A DNA stretch of 7,974 bases from JAYPUG01 sp038117265 (lineage in GTDB: Bacteria > Pseudomonadota > Alphaproteobacteria > UBA6615): positions 1 to 7,974 of the forward strand of contig JAYOFO010000097.1 of assembly GCA_038117265.1 (NCBI GenBank), read 5' to 3'. Below are positions 1-6,220 of the stretch, piece after piece. A program made the position numbers and the translations under genes. Below the pieces are notes generated by a model. It ran no database searches and was not told the origin of the DNA. It saw only the letters and a program-made list of their open reading frames with translations. Numbering within the stretch: the first letter of the stretch is position 1; every line of letters begins with the position of its first letter.

Positions 1-540
1 CCGATCAAATCCGACTGGCTGATGGCGACCATCGCCGACGCGCTGCCGGCCGGCGCGATCACGGTCAACGAGGGGCTGACCACCACCTGGAACCTGCTGC
101 AGTTCCTGCCCTTCCGCGACCGCTACGACTTTCATTCGTTCGCCAGCGGCGGCATCGGCTGGGCGCTGCCCGCCGCGGTGGGCATCCAGCTCGCCCAGCC
201 GTCGCGCCCCGTCGTCACGCTGATCGGCGACGGCTCGGCGATGTATTCGATCCAGGCGCTGTGGACCGCGGCCCACCTGAACGTGCCGGTCACCTTTGTG
301 ATCGCCAACAATCAGGGCTATCGCATCCTCAAGCAGCGCCTGAAGGCGTTCCACGGTAACGAGACCTTTATCGGCATGGACATGGAGCACCCGGCGATCG
401 ACTTCGTCGAAATGGCGAAATCGATGGGCGTCGCGGCCGCGCGGGTCACCGAGCCGGGTGCCGTCCGCCCGGCGCTCCAGGCCGCCGTCGCCAACAACGG
501 GCCCAACCTGATCGACATCCGCGTCGAGCGCACCGTCTGA
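1..540 (+). CDS. Thiamine-diphosphate-dependent decarboxylase, benzoylformate decarboxylase type (3' part only)
   Basis: This is the C-terminal 179 residues of a ThDP enzyme whose first two thirds lie left of the window; the frame is open from base 1. What is visible is the pyrimidine-partner (PP) domain. The ThDP/Mg motif starts with GDGS at residues 77-80 and ends with NN at 103-104, the usual spacing for the Asp and Asn metal ligands. The flanking text ASGGIGWALPAAVGIQLA (49-65) and the stretch SIQALWTAA (83-91) resemble benzoylformate decarboxylase (BFDC/MdlC) more than acetolactate synthase, as does VNEGLTTT (22-29) at the position of the BFDC NES-TT segment. The family decarboxylates or ligates 2-keto acids in the cytoplasm. 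The BFDC catalytic histidines would be upstream, so the substrate cannot be judged. A two-base gap to the MFS gene suggests co-transcription. Alternatives are an oxalyl-CoA decarboxylase-like or acetolactate-synthase-like paralogue. Confidence 0.88.
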   Translation, partial: PIKSDWLMATIADALPAGAITVNEGLTTTWNLLQFLPFRDRYDFHSFASGGIGWALPAAVGIQLAQPSRPVVTLIGDGSAMYSIQALWTAAHLNVPVTFVIANNQGYRILKQRLKAFHGNETFIGMDMEHPAIDFVEMAKSMGVAAARVTEPGAVRPALQAAVANNGPNLIDIRVERTV

Positions 541-542
541 CC

Positions 543-1817
543 ATGACGCAAGGCGATGCCGCGGCCGCCGCGCGCCCAGCCTCGGTGCTGGCGCCGTTTG
601 CCGTGCGCAGTTTCCGGTTCCAGTGGCCCGCCGACCTCTCGACCTCCTGGTCGTTCGAGATGGAGACGATCATCCTCGGCTGGTTTGTGCTGGTGGTCAC
701 GGACTCGGTCATGCTGCTCGCCCTGTTCGGCGCGCTGCAATATCTCGGCACCCTGGTCGCGCCCATGTTCGGCGTGGCGGGCGACCGGATGGGCGCGCGC
801 ACCGTGCTCTGCGCCATGCGCGCCTTCTATGCCGTGCAGGCCGCCGCACTGACGGCGTTCGCCTATTTCGATGCGCTGGGGCCCTTGCAGGTGTTCGTAA
901 TCGGTTCGCTGATGGGTATCGTGCGCCCGTCCGATATTGCGATCCGCTATGCGCTGGTCGGCGAGACCATACCGTCGCGCCAGATGGTCGGCGCCATGGG
1001 CATCTCGCGCACCACCAGCGATTCCGCACGCGTCGCCGGCGCGCTGGCCGGTGCCGGCCTGGTCGCGACGCTCGGCATGGCGGCCGCCTACACGGCCGTC
1101 ACCGCGCTCTACGCGATCTCGTTCCTGCTGACCCTGGGCGCGGCGCCGCGCCCGCTCGACGCCGCCGCCGGCGCCGCCGCGCACACCTCGCCGTTCCGCG
1201 ACATGGTCGACGGGCTGACCTATGTCCGCCGCACCCCGCACCTGTTCGGCGGGATGGCCCTGGCGCTGCTGGTCAACCTCCTCGCCTTCCCGCTGATCGG
1301 CGGCGTGATGCCCTATGTCGCGCGCGAGGTCTACGGCACCGATCAGACCGGGCTCGGATACCTCGCCGCCAGCTTCGCCTTCGGCGCGCTGGTCGGCTCG
1401 CTGATCCTGGCAGGAAACCGGCGCGGCATCCGGGCCGGACGCATGATGATCGGCTTCGCCGCCGGCTGGTTCGCCATGCTGATCGTCTTTGCCTGGATGG
1501 ACCAGCTTGTCGTCGGCATTGCCGTGCTGATGCTCGCCGGCCTGTGCCAGACCCTGTCGCTGGTGCCGCTGTCGGTCATGCTGGTGCAGAGCTCCGATCC
1601 GCGCATGCGCGCGCGCGTGCTCGGCGTGCGCATGCTCGCGATCTATGGCCTGCCCATGGGTCTGCTCGCCGCGGGCCCGCTGATCGCCCAGTTCGGCTTC
1701 GCCGCGACCGCGACAGGCTACGGCGCGTTCGGCGTGGTCGCGACCGGGCTGATCCTTTGGCACTGGTACCGGCATGTCTGGCCGGCCGATGCGCCGGCCA
1801 ACGCCGGCTCGCTTTAG
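543..1817 (+). CDS. MFS transporter, 12 predicted membrane helices
   Basis: The 424-residue product is a typical major facilitator. About twelve hydrophobic segments can be drawn at roughly residues 33-54, 56-78, 87-108, 112-135, 160-182, 183-200, 234-257, 268-291, 299-318, 320-345, 359-382 and 386-408. The loop between helices 2 and 3 carries the MFS signature GVAGDRMGAR (77-86). A less hydrophobic stretch near 201-232 fits the central cytoplasmic loop. The overall look (short N-terminus, FRFQWPADLSTSWS before helix 1) recalls the EntS/MFS_3-type exporters, though direction and substrate are unknown. The ATG lies two bases after the decarboxylase stop with no strong Shine-Dalgarno sequence, so translational coupling is likely. 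It sits in the inner membrane and may move the substrate or product of the neighbouring 2-keto-acid decarboxylase (inference). Its stop is only four bases from that of the convergent hydrolase gene. Confidence 0.9.
   Translation: MTQGDAAAAARPASVLAPFAVRSFRFQWPADLSTSWSFEMETIILGWFVLVVTDSVMLLALFGALQYLGTLVAPMFGVAGDRMGARTVLCAMRAFYAVQAAALTAFAYFDALGPLQVFVIGSLMGIVRPSDIAIRYALVGETIPSRQMVGAMGISRTTSDSARVAGALAGAGLVATLGMAAAYTAVTALYAISFLLTLGAAPRPLDAAAGAAAHTSPFRDMVDGLTYVRRTPHLFGGMALALLVNLLAFPLIGGVMPYVAREVYGTDQTGLGYLAASFAFGALVGSLILAGNRRGIRAGRMMIGFAAGWFAMLIVFAWMDQLVVGIAVLMLAGLCQTLSLVPLSVMLVQSSDPRMRARVLGVRMLAIYGLPMGLLAAGPLIAQFGFAATATGYGAFGVVATGLILWHWYRHVWPADAPANAGSL
1779..1800. repeat. GC-rich inverted repeat at the convergent gene junction (possible weak bidirectional terminator)
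   Basis: TGGCCGGC (1779-1786) and GCCGGCCA (1793-1800) form a perfect 8-bp stem with a 6-base loop. It lies in the last codons of the transporter gene, about 20 bp before two convergent stops that are only 4 bp apart. No clear T run follows on either strand, so it is not a classical intrinsic terminator. GGCCGGCC-like words are also common by chance at this GC content. Confidence 0.25.
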
Positions 1818-1821
1818 GCGC

Positions 1822-2685
1822 TCAGCGTCGCGACGCCAAAAGATCCAGCAATATGGCGTTGAAGGCGTCCGCCGCCTCGAACTGCACCCAGTGGCCGGTG
1901 TCGGGCACCACGTGGAACGCCGCGTCCGGATGGCGTTCGGCGACATGGGCGCGGGTCGCCGTCAGGTCGGAATCCACCGTGGCGTCGTCGTCGCCGAACA
2001 CGAAGCCCAGCGGGCAGGCAACCCCCTCGAGGTCCGGCGCGACCACGTGCCGGCGCGCGATGCTGCGCGAGCGCAGGCGCGTCTTTCCCATGTTCTCCAT
2101 GTGCAGGGTCATGGCCAGGTCGTCGACCGCTTCCGGATCGTGCACCATCAGCTTCTCGAGATTGCCGCGATAGATCGCGGCCGCCGCATCGCCCGTGGCG
2201 CCCGCCGGCACGGCGACGAGATCGTTGGCCCGGCCCGTCCGGGTCAGGCCGAGGATCGGCGTGCCGACGATGGTCAGGCTCGCGATCCGGCGCGCCTGGG
2301 CGTGGGCGATCTGTCCCGACAGCACGCCCCCGAACGAGAAGGACACCAGGTGGAACGGCAAATCGTCCGGCAGCGCCCGGTCGAGCCCTTCGGCGACCAA
2401 CGCCGCCAGGCTCGCCGCGTCATAGGGCAACGGCGGATCGTCGGAATCGCCACAGCCCGGCAGGTCGCCGGCGAGCACCCGGTATTCGGCCTCAAGCGCG
2501 GGGATGTTGCGGACCCAGTGGTTCCACGCGCCGAACCCGCCATGCAGAAGCACGACCATGGGCGCGTCCGGCCCGGCGGAATCCCACAGTCGCCACACCA
2601 GCGCGCCGCCGTCGAGGCCGGTCCGCAGCACGCGGGCGCGCGCGGCGGTGGCGTCGAGGAGCGCCCGGGCCTCGGTGGGACTCAT
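1822..2685 (-). CDS. Alpha/beta-fold hydrolase
   Basis: The 287-residue protein has the alpha/beta-hydrolase layout: oxyanion HGG (48-50), the strand-turn LAGDLPGCGDSD (71-82), a nucleophile elbow at 115-120, an acid in GDDDATVD (D234 by the GxxD pattern) and the terminal histidine in DTGHWVQFE (H265). The elbow reads S-F-S-F-G-G, so the nucleophile S117 is intact but the usual glycine two residues before it is serine. Such enzymes cleave esters, lactones, C-C bonds or halides; the subgroup is unclear, and meta-cleavage hydrolases and epoxide hydrolases are alternatives. The frame is open 31 codons further upstream, but the start at 2685 is chosen because its ATG overlaps the monooxygenase TGA as ATGA, a hallmark of translational coupling, and because the protein then starts shortly before the first beta strand. 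It is the last gene of the minus-strand operon and probably acts on the product of the upstream monooxygenase (inference). Confidence 0.88.
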   Translation of the reverse strand: MSPTEARALLDATAARARVLRTGLDGGALVWRLWDSAGPDAPMVVLLHGGFGAWNHWVRNIPALEAEYRVLAGDLPGCGDSDDPPLPYDAASLAALVAEGLDRALPDDLPFHLVSFSFGGVLSGQIAHAQARRIASLTIVGTPILGLTRTGRANDLVAVPAGATGDAAAAIYRGNLEKLMVHDPEAVDDLAMTLHMENMGKTRLRSRSIARRHVVAPDLEGVACPLGFVFGDDDATVDSDLTATRAHVAERHPDAAFHVVPDTGHWVQFEAADAFNAILLDLLASRR

Positions 2686-4028
2686 TCGGGGAAGAACCGC
2701 GAGGCCGGCCGGTCGAGCCCGTAATGCTCGCGCAGGGTCGTACCTTCGTACTCGGAGCGGAACAGGCCGCGCTTGCACAGGATCGGCACCACCTCGTCGG
2801 CGAAGGCGTCGAGCATCGTGGGAAAGACCGGCGGCATGACGTTGAACCCGTCCGCCGCGCCGTCGGTGTACCAGTCCTCGATCAGGTCGGCGACCTGCTC
2901 GGGCGTGCCGGCGAAGGTGAAGTGGCCGCGCGCGCCCGACAGCTTGGCCAGCAGTTGGCGCAGGGTCGTAGGCTCGCGCTTGATCAGGTCGACGAACATC
3001 TCCGCGCGGCTGCGCGACGCCTCCACCTTATCGGGCGGCGGGAAGTCGTCGGGCGTGAGCACGCGGTCGAGCGGCACCTTCGAGAAGTCGTGGCCGCTCA
3101 TCCGGCTCGACAGGGTGCGCCGGCCGATCTCGGGGTCGGTCGCCTCGTTGATCTCCTGGACCAGGCGCTGCGCCTCGGCCTCGGTGCCCGCGATCATCGG
3201 GTTGATGCCCGGCAGGATCACCATCTGGTCTGGGTTGCGCCCGGCCTTCGCGGCGCGCGCCTTCAGGTCGGCATAGAATTCCTGGGCCGAGGCCTTGTGC
3301 AGGTGGGCGGTGAAGATCGCCTCGCCGTGGCGCGCGGCGAAGTCGCGGCCCTTGTCGGACGAGCCGGCCTGCACCAGGACCGGGCGGCCCTGGGGCGAAC
3401 GCGGCAGGTTCAGGGCACCCGCGACCGAGTAGTACTCGCCGTCATGGGCGATGTCGCGGATGCGCTCGGGCCGGGCATGGACGCCGCCGGCGCGGTCGTC
3501 GATCACCGCGTCGTCGGCCCAGCTGTCCCACAGATCCTTGATCACCTGGACGTATTCGTCGGCGACGACATAGCGCTCCTCGAGGCTGCGTTCCGGCGAA
3601 TTCCCGAAGTTGCGCGCGGCCGCCTGCATCCAGGTCGTCACGATATTCCAGCCGACGCGCCCCTTCGAGATATGGTCGATCGAGGCGAACTGGCGCGCCA
3701 GGTTGAACGGCTCGGTGTAGGTGCACGAAGCCGTCGCGATCATGCCGATCCGCTCGGTCGCCGGCGCGATCGCCGAGATCATGGTGATCGGCTCCAGCCA
3801 GTAGCGCCCCTGCAGCGCCGCGTCGCCCGTCATCGCCAGCACGTCGGCGAAGAAGATCGAATCGAACTTCGCCGCCTCGGCCCGCTGGGCGATCTGCTGA
3901 TAGTGCGCGATATCGGTCAGCGCGTTCGGCGAGGCGCCGGGAAAGTTCCAAGATGCCTCGTGGTGGCCGCGCGACTGGACGAACAGGTTGAGATGCAGCT
4001 GGCGGGTCAAGGTCGCCCCCGTCTTCAA
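2682..4028 (-). CDS. LLM-class flavin-dependent monooxygenase, NtaA/SnaA/DszA group
   Basis: The 448-residue product matches the long bacterial-luciferase-like monooxygenases that use FMNH2 supplied by a separate reductase (nitrilotriacetate, pristinamycin, dibenzothiophene sulfone and dimethyl sulfide monooxygenases). Diagnostic stretches are QLHLNLFVQSRGHHEASW (10-27), FFADVLA (59-65), SKGRVGWNIVTTW (121-133), the flavin-phosphate segment VQAGSSDKGRDFA (219-231) and the C-terminal LREHYGLDRPASRFF (432-446). Length is normal for the group. No flavin reductase gene lies in the window, so the partner must be elsewhere or outside. The substrate is not predictable; C-N, C-S or Baeyer-Villiger-like oxidation are all known in the family. 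No ATG or GTG is available: the outermost plausible start is TTG at 4028, and a second TTG at 4010 (giving MTRQLHLNLF) fits family N-termini at least as well. Both have only G-rich, weak ribosome sites. It overlaps the hydrolase gene by 4 bp. Confidence 0.92.
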   Translation of the reverse strand: MKTGATLTRQLHLNLFVQSRGHHEASWNFPGASPNALTDIAHYQQIAQRAEAAKFDSIFFADVLAMTGDAALQGRYWLEPITMISAIAPATERIGMIATASCTYTEPFNLARQFASIDHISKGRVGWNIVTTWMQAAARNFGNSPERSLEERYVVADEYVQVIKDLWDSWADDAVIDDRAGGVHARPERIRDIAHDGEYYSVAGALNLPRSPQGRPVLVQAGSSDKGRDFAARHGEAIFTAHLHKASAQEFYADLKARAAKAGRNPDQMVILPGINPMIAGTEAEAQRLVQEINEATDPEIGRRTLSSRMSGHDFSKVPLDRVLTPDDFPPPDKVEASRSRAEMFVDLIKREPTTLRQLLAKLSGARGHFTFAGTPEQVADLIEDWYTDGAADGFNVMPPVFPTMLDAFADEVVPILCKRGLFRSEYEGTTLREHYGLDRPASRFFPE

Positions 4029-4082
4029 GAAAATCCCGGCGGCCAGACTATCCGGCGGACCGACCCAAGTCCAAGGACCCGC

Positions 4083-5093
4083 TCAGTCGGACGCGGCGAT
4101 CCGAAGGACCGCCGCGCGTTCGAGGCGGAATTCGCCGAGCGGTCCCGTCCCGGTCACCTCGATCCGCGCGACATAGTCGACCGGCGGCCAGGCCGGCTGC
4201 CTGCGGTTCCTTCCCGAGAACGTGAAGTATTCGGCGAAGGCGCGCTCGGTCGTCTTCGACCCCTCGAACACCACCGCACCGTCGGGCGCGCGTATCTCGG
4301 TCGCGATCCGGGTTCCTTCGGGCACGCCGATGGCGACCACATAGGCCACCAGCGCATCGGCATCCGTGCGTGCCGAAGCCGGATAGCCGTCGAACTTCGC
4401 CGTCTCGGCGTCCGGCACCGCATCGGTCAGGCCCGCCCGCACGACGACGACCGGCGCGTAAGTGCGCGCGAGCGATGCGTCGCGGTCGGCCCAGACACCC
4501 CTGTCGGCGTTCCGCGCCCGCCGCGCAAACGGATCGTGGGGCGTGCCATCGCGCTCGACCTGGAAGTGCAGATGCACCAGCTCGGCCCAGCCCGACGCGC
4601 CCATGCGTCCGAGCACGGCACCGCGCGCGACGCGCTGGCCGCGGACCACCGCGACGCTGCCCTTCGCCATGTGGCAGTACTGGGTCGTCCAGCCGCCGCC
4701 ATGGTCGATCCGCACCCCGTTGCCGCAACGCGCCGCATCGCGCGCCGGTTCGGGTGTGCGCATCGGCCGGTCGTCCGTGCCGTCGCGCGTGCCGACGACG
4801 ATGCCGGACGCCGCGGCGAGGATATTGCGTGCCGCCGCGGGATCGACCGGCGCGATGTCGGTTCCCTTGTGCCCCTCATAGGTGCGCACTCCGCCGAGAA
4901 AGTCGCGATAGCGCGGGCCCGGATCGTGACCGAGATAGGCCCAGTACCAGCAGCCGGCGCCGATCTCGCAGGCGGCCGGAAAAGCGAGTTCGGGCGGGTC
5001 GGCATTGCCCTGCGCAAGCGCCGGTGCGCGGCCGGCGAACAGAAGAATCGCGACCCCGGCAAGGGCCGCGGCGATGGATCGTCCCCTGGTCAG
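4083..5093 (-). CDS. Secreted M23-family zinc metallopeptidase (CTG start proposed)
   Basis: The frame encodes a LytM/M23 (lysostaphin-type) domain. The HxxxD zinc pair is H75 and D79 in EGHKGTDIA, the catalytic-type histidine is H141 in QYCHM, and the HxH element is HLHF (174-177) with H176 as zinc ligand. The following GQRVARGAVLGRMGASG segment is typical. All key residues are present, so it is probably an active peptidoglycan or protein endopeptidase in the periplasm. After the catalytic domain, about 125 residues form a second beta-rich region of unknown role. Starting at CTG 5093 gives MTRGRSIAAALAGVAILLFA, a basic n-region and hydrophobic core ending in an ALA site at about residue 27. 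No in-frame ATG, GTG or TTG was found between 5093 and the GTG at 4889, and that GTG would remove the signal peptide. CTG overlaps the upstream stop as CTGA and has a GGGGA ribosome site 6 bases before it. Four cysteines (42, 48, 123, 140) could form disulfides after export. Confidence 0.85.
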   Translation of the reverse strand: MTRGRSIAAALAGVAILLFAGRAPALAQGNADPPELAFPAACEIGAGCWYWAYLGHDPGPRYRDFLGGVRTYEGHKGTDIAPVDPAAARNILAAASGIVVGTRDGTDDRPMRTPEPARDAARCGNGVRIDHGGGWTTQYCHMAKGSVAVVRGQRVARGAVLGRMGASGWAELVHLHFQVERDGTPHDPFARRARNADRGVWADRDASLARTYAPVVVVRAGLTDAVPDAETAKFDGYPASARTDADALVAYVVAIGVPEGTRIATEIRAPDGAVVFEGSKTTERAFAEYFTFSGRNRRQPAWPPVDYVARIEVTGTGPLGEFRLERAAVLRIAASD

Positions 5094-6130
5094 GACGCGT
5101 CCCCGTCGAGCAGTGAGAGCAGCAGATCGGCATTGGCCGGATCGGCGGCGCGTTCGCCGCGCTCGACCTGGCGCGCGATCTCGACCAGCGCGGCATTGAT
5201 CGGCGCCGCGCCGCCGAGCCGCGCCTGTTCGCGCACGACCAGCCCGTTGATGTCGTCGACCTCGGCGCGGCGTCCCTTGAGCCAGTCCTGCAGGGTCGTG
5301 ACCTTGGTGTCGGGCAGGGTCCAGCCGGTCAGCACCCGGTCGAGCAGCACCGAGGCGAAATGGTCGGGGTCGTTCACGTCGATGCGCGCGTCGCCGAAGA
5401 TCGGCACCAGGTCCTGGCCCAGCGCGATGGCGGTGCGCACCGCCTCGCGCCCCGCCGCCTTCATCAGGTCGTGCATGTCGGGGATGGCGATCGCGTCGGC
5501 CAGCGGCAGGCCGAGGATCGAGGAGGGCAGGAACTCCGAGGCATTCGCGACCAGCTTCATCCATTTCGCCGAGCGGATGTCGTCGCGCGCCTCGGCCTTG
5601 CCGGCGTGGGCCAGGAGTTCCAAGACTTCGGCCTCGCGGCCCTTTGTGGTCTCGTCATAGGCGCCGACGCCGAACCAGGTCCCGTCCGGCCCGGTCTGGC
5701 GGGTGACCACGCCCGGCTCGTAGAGGCCCGCCGCGACCTCGATCACCGCGCCCACGGTGCGTTCCGGCCCGACGACGTCGGCCACGGCATCGATGGTCAT
5801 GCCGTTCTGCAGGCCGATCACCAGCCCGTCGGCGGCCAGGTGCGGCTTGATCAGCTCGCACGCCCAGCGCGTGTCGTAGGCCTTCACGCCCAGGAAGACG
5901 ATGTCGAAGGCGCCGTGCATCGTCGCCACGTCGCACAGGTGGAATGCGCGAACATCCGTGATCACCGTCTCGTCCGGCAACTCGACGCGCAGGCCATCGG
6001 CCCGCATTGCCTCGACATGGGCCGGCCACTGGTCGATCAGGACGACATCGCACCCGCCATTGAGCATGTCGGCACCGAACGCCGCCCCGTTGGCGCCGGC
6101 ACCCAGCATGGCAATGCGTTTATCGGACAT
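5090..6130 (-). CDS. 2-dehydropantoate 2-reductase-like NAD(P)-dependent oxidoreductase
   Basis: The 346-residue protein has the two-domain ketopantoate reductase (PanE/ApbA) fold. A dinucleotide-binding glycine loop GAGANG sits at 10-15, VKAYDT at 82-87 and LQNG at 107-110. The C-terminal helical domain holds KWMKLVAN (189-196), whose K192 matches the catalytic lysine of E. coli PanE, and AEVDDINGLVV (289-299), which matches the Glu/Asn substrate-binding helix. These residues suggest it reduces a 2-keto acid or oxidises a 2-hydroxy acid. It is about 40 residues longer than E. coli PanE, and it stands among CoA-transferase, acyl-CoA dehydrogenase and monooxygenase genes rather than pantothenate genes. 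A catabolic role on another keto/hydroxy acid is therefore more likely than pantothenate synthesis (inference). The ATG at 6130 follows a GGGG ribosome site after a 90-bp gap. Its TGA overlaps the start of the peptidase gene. Confidence 0.9.
   Translation of the reverse strand: MSDKRIAMLGAGANGAAFGADMLNGGCDVVLIDQWPAHVEAMRADGLRVELPDETVITDVRAFHLCDVATMHGAFDIVFLGVKAYDTRWACELIKPHLAADGLVIGLQNGMTIDAVADVVGPERTVGAVIEVAAGLYEPGVVTRQTGPDGTWFGVGAYDETTKGREAEVLELLAHAGKAEARDDIRSAKWMKLVANASEFLPSSILGLPLADAIAIPDMHDLMKAAGREAVRTAIALGQDLVPIFGDARIDVNDPDHFASVLLDRVLTGWTLPDTKVTTLQDWLKGRRAEVDDINGLVVREQARLGGAAPINAALVEIARQVERGERAADPANADLLLSLLDGDAS
5100..5104 (-). promoter_or_regulatory. Ribosome binding site for the M23 peptidase gene
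   Basis: Read on the minus strand, GGGGA is followed by six bases and then CTG at 5093. The site lies within the last codons of the upstream dehydrogenase gene. Together with the CTGA overlap and the signal peptide that begins exactly here, it decides the non-standard start codon. Confidence 0.45.
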
Positions 6131-6220
6131 TTGCGACCCCGTGTTTCAGCACGCGATCCCGCGCTGCCATTCCCATTCTGGCGCCGCGGTGCGCGAAGTG
6201 AAACCCGCTGCGATACGCCG

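Noticed and set aside
318..1946. A 542-codon minus-strand open frame opposite the MFS gene
   Set aside because: The product is extremely rich in Arg, Gly, Ala and His and overlaps a convincing membrane transporter; it is a composition artefact.
4036..4058. Direct 7-bp repeat CCGGCGG at 4036 and 4052 upstream of the monooxygenase
   Set aside because: The word is short and common at this GC content; it cannot be told from chance.
5094..5564. A longer, upstream-extended peptidase starting at ATG 5564
   Set aside because: The extra 157 residues are Arg/Ala-rich, overlap the reductase gene in another frame and would bury the signal peptide inside the protein.
2724..5660. A 978-codon open frame on the + strand, opposite the monooxygenase and peptidase genes
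   Set aside because: It runs across four well-supported minus-strand genes, its translation is rich in Arg/Ala/Gly/His with no domain, and long antisense frames are expected where codon third positions are nearly all G/C.
6131..6220. Possible promoter or terminator in the 90-bp gap before the reductase gene
   Set aside because: A short GCGC stem occurs near 6181-6194, but there is no T run and no convincing -35/-10 pair, so nothing beyond a ribosome site can be supported.
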